Assembly (NCBI GenBank): GCA_964627455.1
Contig: CAZVKC010000025.1
Location: forward strand, 30,605-94,604
Length of the DNA stretch: 64,000 bases
Source: F-183 sp964627455
GTDB taxonomy: Bacteria; Acidobacteriota; Terriglobia; Bryobacterales; Bryobacteraceae
Reading direction: 5' to 3'
Shown: positions 27,597 through 35,894 of the stretch, in pieces
Numbering within the stretch: the stretch's first letter is position 1
How the letters are laid out: each line of letters starts with the position of its first letter
Made by a program: the position numbers and the translations under genes
The notes under the pieces: generated by a model
Told to the model about the DNA's origin: nothing
What the model saw: the letters and a program-made list of their open reading frames with translations, nothing else
Databases searched by the model: none

Positions 27597-28896
27597 ACCG
27601 CAGGTTCGTGGCGGTGGGTTTTGGCCGCGTCGTGCCGCTCAACACCGCCACATTCGGATCCGCGCCGGCCGGAAATGCGATTTCCGTAAACCCGACATTC
27701 ATCTCTTCATAGCTCTGGTCGCCCCACTGCACGGACTTCTTCGGATCCGGATTCGCCGGGTTGTTGGCTGAGTTGTCGAACACCGCCGTGTAATCGAGCC
27801 GCGTACCCTTTGGCAGCCGCACGGGCTTGGCCAGAAAGTACGTCGTCTGCCAGTTGAAGTCGTACTTCGGCACGTGCAGCAGCGGCTCCGAACGCCCGTC
27901 CGGAAACGCCGCCGTCACCGTGAACGCCTTGCCGCGGAAGTGCATGTGCGGCTGCAGTGAGATCAACTCGACCTCCCGCTGAAACGTCGCACTCACGCGC
28001 GACACGTAATTCGCCTCACCCGGCGGGATCTCGAGATTCGCATCCGCGGGCGTAATTGTCATCACTCGCTCGCGCGGGGCCGCTGAGGCAAAATAGATCC
28101 CCAGTTCCGATGAATCCGCCACCTGCTTCCCAGCCGGCGTGTAATGGATCTCGAACACGATGTCCGAACCTTTGCGCAGCAGCTTGCCCCGGCTGTTTTC
28201 CCACGCAATCGGCATGTACCCGGGCTCGTAGCCCAACAGCAGTTCCCGGCGGTCCGTCTCCTGCTCATCGGGACGCCGCGCCGCCCGTTCGGCACGCGTG
28301 GCCTGATACGTCACACCCTTGGGCGCGTCCTTCAGGTAGCTCGAACCCGGCGGCCGGATGAACGCATTCATGTGATGCACCACCGCGCGCTGGTCGATCT
28401 TCCATTCCGCCGCGCGGATCCACTTATCTTCCGGGAAATTCGTGCCGCTCACCAGGAACACATAATCCAGAACGCCATTCGCCGCCACGACGTGTGCCGG
28501 GACTTTCACGACCAGATCCGGTTTTCCCAGCTTCCATCCGCTCTCTGTCGCCGGTACGCGAATCGTGGCGCCGCTTCCTTCGGGAGCCCCCGCGTCCACC
28601 CAACGCACGACGCGATCCACCTCATCCCGCGTGAGTGCCCGGCTGTTCGCGATATGCGCGCTCTTCGCCGGATCCGCATGCCACGGCGGCATCGACTGCT
28701 TGAGCACCGACGCACGAATCGCCTTCGCCCACGGCCGGATCTCCGCGTAAGACGTCAGCGGCATCGGCCCGATTTCACCCTTCTGGTGGCACGCAACGCA
28801 GCGCTTCTCAAATACGGGAGCTACATCGGCAAAGCCTGCTCCGTACAACAAGGCGGGGAGCACAGAAAGAATGTAGACCGGGTGCATACGCGGCAT
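27595..28896 (-). CDS. Secreted c-type cytochrome / copper monooxygenase-like protein
   Basis: I start at the ATG at 28896 (a second ATG lies at 28887). The N-terminus (MHPVYILSVLPALLYGAGF) is a signal peptide, followed by a haem motif CVACH and the segment MPPWHADP typical of this group. The C-terminal half resembles the copper type II ascorbate-dependent monooxygenase fold, with histidines in AVVHHMNAFI, FEIHYTP and LQPHMHFRGK as plausible copper ligands. Such fusions are frequent in Acidobacteria and Planctomycetes. The oxidised substrate is unknown. Confidence 0.8.
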   Translation of the reverse strand: MPRMHPVYILSVLPALLYGAGFADVAPVFEKRCVACHQKGEIGPMPLTSYAEIRPWAKAIRASVLKQSMPPWHADPAKSAHIANSRALTRDEVDRVVRWVDAGAPEGSGATIRVPATESGWKLGKPDLVVKVPAHVVAANGVLDYVFLVSGTNFPEDKWIRAAEWKIDQRAVVHHMNAFIRPPGSSYLKDAPKGVTYQATRAERAARRPDEQETDRRELLLGYEPGYMPIAWENSRGKLLRKGSDIVFEIHYTPAGKQVADSSELGIYFASAAPRERVMTITPADANLEIPPGEANYVSRVSATFQREVELISLQPHMHFRGKAFTVTAAFPDGRSEPLLHVPKYDFNWQTTYFLAKPVRLPKGTRLDYTAVFDNSANNPANPDPKKSVQWGDQSYEEMNVGFTEIAFPAGADPNVAVLSGTTRPKPTATNLR

Positions 28897-29052
28897 ATCA
28901 AAGCAATGATAGCCGATGGGCGCCAACACGGCTCCACGAATAGCTGGCCGTCTTGGCGAGCCGTACAGGGAGACAGGCGGAGAAGCCGCTCAAGCCGAAC
29001 CCTTAAGGGCGAAGGTCGATGCCGCCGGACCGGCTTTGGCGTGGCTGAGAAT

Positions 29053-30960
29053 TCACTTCGGACCTTTGCGAGACGTCCGCAGCCCTAGAGCTTTGATCGT
29101 CTTCGACAGGTGCACCGGGTGGATATCCAGCAGTTGCGCCGCCTCGATCTGGCTGCCGCCGGCCTGTTCCAGCGCCCGCTGGATCGCCCGCCGCTTCGCC
29201 TCGGTCAGCACCGCGTGCAGAGAGTCCGGGCGGTCGCTTAGGTCGAGCCCAACAGTCTCGAGAAGCTCAGGAAAGTCCTCCGGAACCATGACGTCGGTGA
29301 CGCCCATCACCACGGCTCGCTCGATCGCGTTCTCCAGTTCCCGAACATTGCCTGGCCATTCGTAACGGCACAGCAGATCCCGGGCTTTCGGCGCGATCCC
29401 GGTCACCCTGCGCTTGGTTCGCTTGCGGAACTTCTCGAGAAAGTACGCCGCCAGCACCGGGATGTCCTCCGGATGCTCGCGTAGTGCAGGCATGCGGATC
29501 GGAATGACATTGAGCCGGAAGAACAGATCCTGGCGGAAGGTCTTGTGCCGGACCATATCCTTCAGATCCCGGTGTGTCGCCGCGATCAGCCGCACATCGA
29601 TCTTAATCGGCTTCGATCCTCCCAGTCGCTCGATCTCCCGCTCCTGGATCACCCGCAGCAGCTTTGCCTGCAGGGGCGTCGAAAGCTCTCCGATCTCATC
29701 CAGGAAAATCGTGCCGCCCTGCGCCAGTTCAAACTTTCCCTTCTTCTGCATCAACGCGTTCGTGAAGGCGCCCTTCTCGTGTCCGAAAAGTTCGGATTCA
29801 ATCAGCGTTTCCGGGATGGAAGCACAGTTGATCGCAACAAACGGGCGGATCGCGCGATCACTGTTGAAGTGAATCGCTCGGGCAGCCAATTCCTTGCCGG
29901 TGCCGCTCTCGCCCAATACCAATACGTTGGAATCCGCCGCGGAGGCCCGCGCAATGTGCTGCAATACCTGCCGGATTGGCTCGCTATCCCCCACCAGATC
30001 GTGGGTTAGGCCCAGATCCTCCCGCAAGCGCGCGTTCTCGCTCACCAGGGACTCAATGATTCGCAGGTTCGACAACGACAAGGCCGTGATGTTGCCGATC
30101 GCGGCCGCAAGTTCCAGATCCTGCTGGTCAAACCGGTGCAGGGGCGAATGAGAATCCAGGTACAGCACTCCAGACTTCGCCAGCGGAACCGCCACCAGCG
30201 AACGCACCGACGTGACGACCAGACTTTCGGACCCGCTGATCTCGGCCGGTACATCCCGCACCAGCATCGCGACACCGTCCTGAATCACCCGGTTCAGAAT
30301 CATCCGGCTCACGGGTCGCGTAACACCGCCTGATCGGGACCACGTCCTCTCCGCGACAATCGAACCGTCCGAATCATCAACCAGAATCAGTGCTCCCTGC
30401 TCAGCGCTCGTCATCTCTCGTACGGCTTCGAACACGTTGCTTTCCAGCGACTCCATGTCGCGGACCGAAGCAATCGACCGCGCAAATCGCAGCAATCCCG
30501 AAAGATCGCGCAGCTCACGCCCGCTCGGCGCAACCGGCACTGGAGCCAGATACCGGCTTTCGGCCGGGCGCAGAATGATCGAGTGGGTGTCGTTGACGTC
30601 CAGCGGAAACGACGTCAATGACTGTGTCATCGGAAGATGACGCAGAAACCGGAACTCGGAAGATCCGGCGCGCAGGATATCCCCTTCGGACATCCTGATC
30701 TCCTGTTGTACGGGCCGGCCATTTAGAAAGGTCTGGTTCCGGCTGCCCAGGTCGCGAACGAAAAACTTGTCTCCTGTTCGTTTGATGAGGAAGTGTCGCC
30801 TCGAGAGTGCGGAGTCGAGTATCGCGACTCCATTGTTCGGATCACGGCCGATCGCTGTTTCGCCCTCGTGCAGTTCAATGGATTGCCCACGCAGCGGTCC
30901 TGACTCTGCGACAAGCCAATATGGGGATCCGCTCAGGTGGGGGTCTGAGGCGCCAGGCAT
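29053..30960 (-). CDS. FHA-GAF-AAA+ sigma-54-dependent transcriptional activator
   Basis: The 635-residue regulator has a clear order of domains: FHA (about 14-107, with IGRDPNN and SRRH), GAF (about 155-300), sigma-54 AAA+ (about 322-555) and a Fis-type helix-turn-helix (about 595-630). Walker A is GESGTGKE at 350-357 and Walker B TIFLDEIGE ends at 425. The sigma-54 contact loop reads GAFTNA at 397-402 instead of GAFTGA. The FHA domain implies control by a phosphothreonine partner, probably a Ser/Thr kinase system, and the GAF domain a small ligand. Its promoter places the start codon only a few bases from the transcription start. No target promoter could be identified. Confidence 0.93.
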   Translation of the reverse strand: MPGASDPHLSGSPYWLVAESGPLRGQSIELHEGETAIGRDPNNGVAILDSALSRRHFLIKRTGDKFFVRDLGSRNQTFLNGRPVQQEIRMSEGDILRAGSSEFRFLRHLPMTQSLTSFPLDVNDTHSIILRPAESRYLAPVPVAPSGRELRDLSGLLRFARSIASVRDMESLESNVFEAVREMTSAEQGALILVDDSDGSIVAERTWSRSGGVTRPVSRMILNRVIQDGVAMLVRDVPAEISGSESLVVTSVRSLVAVPLAKSGVLYLDSHSPLHRFDQQDLELAAAIGNITALSLSNLRIIESLVSENARLREDLGLTHDLVGDSEPIRQVLQHIARASAADSNVLVLGESGTGKELAARAIHFNSDRAIRPFVAINCASIPETLIESELFGHEKGAFTNALMQKKGKFELAQGGTIFLDEIGELSTPLQAKLLRVIQEREIERLGGSKPIKIDVRLIAATHRDLKDMVRHKTFRQDLFFRLNVIPIRMPALREHPEDIPVLAAYFLEKFRKRTKRRVTGIAPKARDLLCRYEWPGNVRELENAIERAVVMGVTDVMVPEDFPELLETVGLDLSDRPDSLHAVLTEAKRRAIQRALEQAGGSQIEAAQLLDIHPVHLSKTIKALGLRTSRKGPK

Positions 30961-30971
30961 TTACGTAGCGA

Positions 30972-30998
30972 GTATATCGCAAATGGCAGGCAAGCGAA
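30972..30998 (-). promoter_or_regulatory. promoter of the FHA-sigma-54 activator gene
   Basis: On the minus strand, TTCGCT is followed 16 bases later by TATACT (plus-strand 30972-30977). The predicted start lies about 4 bases before the ATG at 30960, and no ribosome site fits in between. This suggests a leaderless or near-leaderless message. Confidence 0.5.
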
Positions 30999-31112
30999 CC
31001 CGTTAATAACAAAGCTATTCCATCCGGACTCGAATTAGCCTTTTTGCTAAGTTTCGCACTCCACCGGCCACCCTCAATCCCGTCAACCTCCTGCAATCGA
31101 ACACTTTACAGA

Positions 31113-31243
31113 GACGAACCGGCTCTGGCGCCCGGATTGCACCATCGGGTACTTCGTTTTATTGCAAGTCCATTCTGAACGGTTCGTCGGCCCCCCGCCC
31201 GAATCGGATTCTGAAACCGGTGAGTTCGCTCACCGGTTTTTTT
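31113..31243 (+). ncRNA. candidate structured small RNA ending in a strong terminator
   Basis: No reading frame is convincing here, yet the plus strand ends in an excellent terminator (31214-31243), which implies that something is transcribed into it. The only known gene upstream runs the other way. A 9-bp perfect pair GACGAACCG (31113-31121) with CGGTTCGTC (31180-31188) closes a 58-base inner loop that can form further short stems (CCCG with CGGG). I see no convincing promoter, so the 5' end is unknown. It does not match the signatures of tmRNA, SRP RNA or RNase P that I know; a divergent 6S-like RNA is possible but unproven. Confidence 0.4.
31214..31243 (+). terminator. intrinsic terminator with TTCG tetraloop
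   Basis: AAACCGGTGAG (31214-31224), loop TTCG, CTCACCGGTTT (31229-31239) form a perfect 11-bp stem, and the Ts continue to 31243. The opposite strand has no T run, so it works in the plus direction only. Confidence 0.9.
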
Positions 31244-31319
31244 CTTTCAATCACCCGTGAGTACTGGAGTACTATCAGACTCCGTTCTTCAACTTAATCC
31301 ACATTTCAGGTGTTTTCCC

Positions 31320-31348
31320 TAGACGAGAGTCAGCTTCTTCCGTATAAT
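31320..31348 (+). promoter_or_regulatory. sigma-70-type promoter of the 16-codon gene
   Basis: A perfect -10 TATAAT (31343-31348) is preceded at 17 bases by TAGACG (31320-31325), which matches four of six -35 positions. Transcription should start near 31355. Further upstream GAGTACT occurs twice (31259-31265 and 31267-31273), a possible regulator site. Confidence 0.7.
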
Positions 31349-31398
31349 GAGGTTGGCTGCCGCACCAGCCTATCTCTGGCTAAAGGAGGAGATCGATC

Positions 31399-31449
31399 AT
31401 GAAGGTTAAGTCGAACCTGAAGACTGGTTGGGCGATTTGGGGTGGTTGA
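31399..31449 (+). CDS. stand-alone 16-residue peptide gene, function unknown
   Basis: ATG at 31399 to TGA at 31447-31449 encodes MKVKSNLKTGWAIWGG. Expression signals are unusually complete for so short a frame: consensus -10, AAAGGAGG (31382-31389) nine bases before the ATG, and a perfect-stem terminator 34 bases after the stop, giving a transcript of about 170 bases. The N-half is basic (four Lys in eight residues counting from Lys2 to Lys8 plus Asn/Ser), the C-half aromatic and glycine-rich with WAIW. The start vaguely recalls small peptides beginning K-V-K-[ST]-N-x-K that I have seen as hypothetical proteins, but this is memory, not a search. No modification or export gene is adjacent. It could be a leader-less RiPP-like or signalling peptide, a small regulatory protein, or the coding part of a dual-function RNA. 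Confidence 0.55.
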   Translation: MKVKSNLKTGWAIWGG

Positions 31450-31483
31450 TCCATACCGATCGTTTAACTAACTGAGAAGTGCA

Positions 31484-31527
31484 CAGGCCAGCGGTTGTCT
31501 CAGCCTCCGCTGGCCTGAATCATTTTA
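31484..31527 (+). terminator. terminator after the 16-codon gene
   Basis: CAGGCCAGCGG (31484-31494) and CCGCTGGCCTG (31507-31517) form a perfect 11-bp stem with a 12-base loop, followed by AATCATTTTA. The hairpin also faces the end of the minus-strand LamG gene and could serve both directions. Confidence 0.8.
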
Positions 31528-32160
31528 GGGCTTCAGAAACTGATCCACAGGCAAAGCCTTCGGCGTCATCCGCGCCACCCGGATCGCTCCGCGGAACCAG
31601 TCCACACGGTTGATCCGCACGCCTGCCGATGTCTTCCCTTCCCCCTGTGGCGACAATGCAACTTCCGCTTTTCCCTGCAACACTCCATTGACGTAATGCC
31701 GGAACTCCACTCCGTCGTATACAGCCGCAACGTGCGCCCACTTGCCGAGCGGATGCAGTTTAGTTCGATCAATCAACGTCTGGTGACCACTGTCGGAATG
31801 GGCATAACTGTCCAAACACCATTGGTCGCCAATCAAGCGGGTCTCGAGCAGCAACCGGTTCTGGCTGCCGTCCTGCTGCAGATGGAAGACGCGCTGTTCC
31901 GGACGCCCACCCGGATCCGGTCGAAACACCAACTCCAGCGTGAACGCCTTCGCTCCCGCCAGCGGATGCACGGGCAGCAATAGCGCATCCCCTTTCCCGT
32001 CGAACTCGACGACCCCATCCACTACCTTCGGTGACCCGAGGATCTCCGGCTTGTGTCCGCCGATCCGGTCCAACCGGTCGAAGGTCCACACCGTCTGCGC
32101 GAAACTCGCCGGAATCCAGACCGCCGAAAAGAAGAACAAGCATCGTGCCAGTAGCATCAT
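31525..32160 (-). CDS. Secreted LamG/concanavalin-like domain protein
   Basis: The 211-residue protein has a signal peptide (MMLLARCLFFFSAVWIPASFA) and a single LamG/laminin-G-like jelly-roll domain over the rest: VVEFDGKGDALLLPVHP, FTLELVFRP, WAHVAAVYDGVEFRHYVNG. These modules bind carbohydrates or decorate larger enzymes; here it stands alone and no catalytic residue is evident. A solitary secreted LamG protein is common in this phylum. It is divergent from the penicillin-acylase gene, 41 bases apart. Confidence 0.82.
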   Translation of the reverse strand: MMLLARCLFFFSAVWIPASFAQTVWTFDRLDRIGGHKPEILGSPKVVDGVVEFDGKGDALLLPVHPLAGAKAFTLELVFRPDPGGRPEQRVFHLQQDGSQNRLLLETRLIGDQWCLDSYAHSDSGHQTLIDRTKLHPLGKWAHVAAVYDGVEFRHYVNGVLQGKAEVALSPQGEGKTSAGVRINRVDWFRGAIRVARMTPKALPVDQFLKP

Positions 32161-32201
32161 GACAGCGCCCAGCGTATCGCATCGGCTACACTGTCGGGAT
32201 C

Positions 32202-34346
32202 ATGCGCCGCATTTCCGTCCTGCTCCTTCTCGCATCCGCCGCCGTCACCACCATGGCTACGGCAGCCGCGCCCCGGACTGAAATCCTCTGGGATAAGTAC
32301 GGCGTCCCGCACATCTTCGCCGACAGCATCGAGAACATGTTCTATGCGCATGGCTGGGCGCAAATGCAGAACCACGCGGACCTCCTGCTTCGCCTCTACG
32401 GCGAATCCCGTGGCCGCGGCGCCGAATACTGGGGCGAAGAGAAGCTGCCGCTCGACCGCTGGGTTCGCACCAACAACGTGCCGGAACTCGCGAAGCAGTG
32501 GTATCAGGCGCAGGATCCGCAATTCCGCCGCAATCTCGACGCCTTCGCGCGCGGCATCAACGATTTCGCCAAAGCGCATCCGAATCACACCAGCCCCGCC
32601 TACCGCGTGGTGCTGCCTGTGTCCGGCGTCGATGTCGTGGGCCACACCTTGCGCGCGGTCCACTTCATGTATATGGGCTCGCAGGCGCGCATGAAGAACG
32701 AAGTCGGCCGGCTCATCAAAAGCAAGCAACTCGCCTCCATCGCCGGCGACGATCCCAACCTCGCCGAACCCCTCGCCGCCGCGGGTTCCAACACCTGGTC
32801 CGTTGGACCCTCACGTTCCGCCAGCGGCAAGGCGATGCTCATCATCAACCCACACCTGATCTGGGAGGACTTCTATTCTTATATGGAGGTCCACCTCACC
32901 GCCCCCGGCTACGACCTCTACGGCGCCCCGCAAATCGGCTTCCCCGTACCCGTCATCGGATTCAACCGCCACAGCGGCTGGGGCCGCACCGTCAACACCA
33001 TCGACACCGTGGACTTCTATCGACTCACCGTCCGCAACAACAGCGCCTACGAATTCGACGGCGCCCCCAGGGACTTCCAGCGCGAAACCAAAACCATCAA
33101 GGTGAAACAGAAAGACGGAGCGATGCGCGAAGAGAAACTCGAAGTCCGCAGCAGCGTCCACGGACCCGTCGTCTTTGACGAACAGGGCGTCACCGTCGCG
33201 ATGCGTGTCGCCGGACTCGACCGCCCCAGAATGCTCGAGCAATGGTTCCGGATGGGCGGCGCCCGCAATCTCGAAGAATTCAAGGACGCCATGCGCATGG
33301 TCTCGGTGCCGATGTGGCACGCAAACTATGCGGATGCCGAAGGCCACCTGATGCTGCTCTTCAACGGCGTGGTTCCGAAACGCGGCATGGGCGACTGGAG
33401 CTACTGGTCGGGAGTCGTGCCCGGCGATACATCAAAAACCCTCTGGACCTCGTACCACACGTTCGAAGAACTGCCGAAGTCCATCGACCCGCCGGCTGGC
33501 TTCAACCAGAACGCCAACGAACCGCCGTGGTACTTCACCATCCCGCAACTCGATCCTGCGAAATTCCCGCCCTACATGGCCCCGGGACCCGAGAAGCTCA
33601 CCTCGTTCCGCACCACTCGTTCGTTGCGCATGATCTCCGAAGACAAGTCGATCACCTACGACGAACTGCTCGCGTACAAACACTCGACACGCATGGAACT
33701 CGCCGACGCCGTGCTGCCGGACCTCCTGGCCGCAGCCAAATCATCCACGGATCCGTTGATTCAGGAAGCCGCCGCAGTCCTTGAAAAATGGGATCGCTGC
33801 GCGGAAGTCGACAGCCGCGGAGGCGTCCTCTTCGAACTCTACGCCGACCGAGGACTCGGCACAGGCGACGGCCTCAACGACATCTTCAAAGTGAAGTACG
33901 ACTACCGCCGTCCGCTCGAAACCGCCCGCGGACTCGCCAATCCGCAAGCCGCGCTCGTCGCGTTGAAGCAAGCCGCCGAAGAATGCAAGCGGCTCTACGG
34001 CGCGCTCGACGTACCCTGGGGTGACGTCCACCGCTATCGCCGCGGCAACCTCGACATCCCCGCCAACGGCGCACACGGCCGCCTCGGCGTCTTTCGCACG
34101 ATGCAGTTCGCGCACAAAGCCAACAACCGCTTGTATGCCTCGCACGGCGAAACATTCGTCTGCGCGATCGAGTTCGGCGCGCCGCAGAAAGCCCAATGCC
34201 TGCTCGGCTACGGCAACGCCTCCCAGCCGGGCTCCAAACACATCGAAGATCAGTTGCCGCTGATGCAGCAAAAGAAACTGCACCCGGTCTGGCGCGAGCG
34301 CGCGGAAGTCGAAGCAAACCTCGAATCCCGCGAAACTCTGAGGTAA
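32202..34346 (+). CDS. Penicillin acylase family N-terminal-nucleophile hydrolase
   Basis: A 714-residue exported proenzyme. After the signal peptide (to about 22) comes the alpha chain (DKYGVPHIFADS and GWAQMQNHADLLLRLYGESRG are typical). The autocleavage site is Gly195-Ser196 in AAGSNTWSVG, which frees Ser196 as nucleophile of the beta chain. Later family signatures include NPHLIWEDF and GFNRHSGWGRTVN. These periplasmic enzymes cut amide-linked acyl groups from penicillins, acyl-homoserine lactones or similar compounds; the substrate here is open. The stop lies inside a duplicated 55-base segment next to an assembly gap, which does not affect the protein. Confidence 0.93.
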   Translation: MRRISVLLLLASAAVTTMATAAAPRTEILWDKYGVPHIFADSIENMFYAHGWAQMQNHADLLLRLYGESRGRGAEYWGEEKLPLDRWVRTNNVPELAKQWYQAQDPQFRRNLDAFARGINDFAKAHPNHTSPAYRVVLPVSGVDVVGHTLRAVHFMYMGSQARMKNEVGRLIKSKQLASIAGDDPNLAEPLAAAGSNTWSVGPSRSASGKAMLIINPHLIWEDFYSYMEVHLTAPGYDLYGAPQIGFPVPVIGFNRHSGWGRTVNTIDTVDFYRLTVRNNSAYEFDGAPRDFQRETKTIKVKQKDGAMREEKLEVRSSVHGPVVFDEQGVTVAMRVAGLDRPRMLEQWFRMGGARNLEEFKDAMRMVSVPMWHANYADAEGHLMLLFNGVVPKRGMGDWSYWSGVVPGDTSKTLWTSYHTFEELPKSIDPPAGFNQNANEPPWYFTIPQLDPAKFPPYMAPGPEKLTSFRTTRSLRMISEDKSITYDELLAYKHSTRMELADAVLPDLLAAAKSSTDPLIQEAAAVLEKWDRCAEVDSRGGVLFELYADRGLGTGDGLNDIFKVKYDYRRPLETARGLANPQAALVALKQAAEECKRLYGALDVPWGDVHRYRRGNLDIPANGAHGRLGVFRTMQFAHKANNRLYASHGETFVCAIEFGAPQKAQCLLGYGNASQPGSKHIEDQLPLMQQKKLHPVWRERAEVEANLESRETLR

Positions 34347-34518
34347 CTCGTCGTGGGGCGGGANNNNNNNNNNNNNNNNNNNNNNNNNNNNNNNNNNNNN
34401 NNNNNNNNNNNNNNNNNNNNNNNNNNNNNNNNNNNNNNNNNNNNNNNNNNNNNNNNNNNNNNNTCGAAGCAAACCTCGAATCCCGCGAAACTCTGAGGTA
34501 ACTCGTCGTGGGGCGGGA
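34309..34518. other. assembly gap (100 N) with identical 55-bp flanks
   Basis: Bases 34309-34363 recur exactly at 34464-34518 around the N run 34364-34463. The duplicated piece holds the end of the acylase gene and the left arm of a GC-rich hairpin. It is an assembly overlap artefact, probably triggered by the hairpin. Confidence 0.95.
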
Positions 34519-34532
34519 CTTCAGTCCCGCCC
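34511..34532. terminator. perfect GC-rich hairpin between convergent genes
   Basis: GGGCGGGAC (34511-34519), loop TTCA, GTCCCGCCC (34524-34532). It lies between the acylase stop and the convergent DUF1501 stop and can act in both directions, although neither side has a real T run. The sequence looks like a dispersed REP-type palindrome, but I found no second copy in this window. Confidence 0.6.
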
Positions 34533-34536
34533 AACA

Positions 34537-35871
34537 CTAACCCAAGAACCCAAGCGTCGGAGTCGCAAAATTCGCCAGATTCGGAAACACCGAAGCAATC
34601 GCCGTCGCATCCAACCCGAACCACTTCGCGAACGTCGCGCCATACTGGTCGAGCGCCGTCGACGGGATCCACACGCCCCTTGAACCCGCATCATCCGGAC
34701 CACCCAGCGCCATCACCGGGAACCGTCCGTACACATCGCCGCCCTGCACCGCGCCGCCCAACACAAGGTGATGGCTCCCCCACGCGTGATCACTACCAGA
34801 CCCGCTCGGCTGCAGCGTCCGGCTGAACTCCGACTCGGTGAACGTCGTCACCTTGTCCGCGATCCCCAACTCGACGGTCGCGTTGTAGAACGCCAGCATC
34901 GCCGCCGACAGTTGCGACAGCAGATCCCAATGCTGCCAGGCCTGTGAACCATGCGTATCGAATCCATCGAGCGAACAGAAGAACACCTGCCGTTTCAGCC
35001 CGATCTGCGACCGCAACTGCAGGATCTGCGCGACCTGCTTCAGTTGATTCCCAATCGACGTCCCCGGGAACTGCGTCGTCAATGGCGTCGTGGATCCAAG
35101 TCCCTTGAGCATCCCGCTCAACGCAATCGCATCCTGCCGCACGCGATTCGCCGCCTGAATCAAACTCACGCCGCTATCCAGCGTGAGGATCTCCTGCACC
35201 GCCTGCGCGCGCGCCGCAGCAGCCGTATCCGGCCAGATATTCATCCCGTACATCGCCATGTCGTATCCGGGAATCAAACTCGCCGACTGCACCGCATTCC
35301 CGCGGCAAAACAACTGGGGACCCGCCATCGACACCGACGGAGGAAACGTCGACGCGCCATTTGCATACTGCATCGCATCGGCGACGCGCCCCGCCCAGCC
35401 GCTGCCTGCCGATCCATTCGGAACTCCCGCCTGCATCTGCACAATTTGATCCGAATGCGAAAACAGGTTCGTCGGCACAGGCACCGCATTCGCCAGAAAC
35501 TGCGCGCGCGTCGTCGGCTGCACCAGCATCCCGACATTCGCCACTGCCGCGAACTTCTTCTGCGCCCACAGCGGATGAATCGCCGACAGGCCGCTCGATA
35601 GCGCATACGGAGTCCCATTCTGCGCGCTCACCTGCAGCAGTTGCGCGTTGCTATCCGGCAGCGCGAGCGTGCCGCGAATCGACTTGTACGCATTCCATTC
35701 GCTCTGCGTCTGCGGAATGATTGTGTTGTTCGCATCATTCCCGCCAAAGAGAAAGATGCACACTAACGCCTTGTAATCCGTGGGCGCCTGCGCGAGCGCA
35801 TTGAATGCAGCAAAACGGCCGGCGCCAGCGAGCGTCGCGGCCGTGCGGAGGAAGGTTCTTCTGTTCGTCAT
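34537..35871 (-). CDS. Tat-exported DUF1501 domain protein (second copy)
   Basis: The 444-residue protein starts with a twin-arginine signal (NRRTFLRTAATLAGAG). It has DUF1501 landmarks: ALVCIFLFGGNDANN near residue 40, LDGFDTHGSQAWQH, and a C-terminal TEFSRTL-like segment (FTESEFSRTLQ). It lies 23 bases after the DUF1800 gene on the same strand; this DUF1800-DUF1501 pair is widespread and probably a functional unit. It differs from the copy at 10788-12254, which instead pairs with a DUF1549/DUF1553 protein. The reaction is unknown. Confidence 0.9.
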   Translation of the reverse strand: MTNRRTFLRTAATLAGAGRFAAFNALAQAPTDYKALVCIFLFGGNDANNTIIPQTQSEWNAYKSIRGTLALPDSNAQLLQVSAQNGTPYALSSGLSAIHPLWAQKKFAAVANVGMLVQPTTRAQFLANAVPVPTNLFSHSDQIVQMQAGVPNGSAGSGWAGRVADAMQYANGASTFPPSVSMAGPQLFCRGNAVQSASLIPGYDMAMYGMNIWPDTAAAARAQAVQEILTLDSGVSLIQAANRVRQDAIALSGMLKGLGSTTPLTTQFPGTSIGNQLKQVAQILQLRSQIGLKRQVFFCSLDGFDTHGSQAWQHWDLLSQLSAAMLAFYNATVELGIADKVTTFTESEFSRTLQPSGSGSDHAWGSHHLVLGGAVQGGDVYGRFPVMALGGPDDAGSRGVWIPSTALDQYGATFAKWFGLDATAIASVFPNLANFATPTLGFLG

Positions 35872-35894
35872 CTCTTTGATATCTCCGTTGTCAG

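Noticed and set aside
28780..28796. TGGCAC-like sigma-54 promoter match
   Set aside because: It lies inside coding sequence for the haem motif and the -12 part is poor.
28930..29052. Possible riboswitch or small RNA between the activator and the cytochrome-like gene
   Set aside because: GC-rich stems can be drawn, but I found no conserved riboswitch core and no terminator.
31113..31243. Assignment of the structured element as 6S RNA
   Set aside because: The closing stem and central bubble of 6S could not be drawn convincingly, so it is left as an unnamed candidate.
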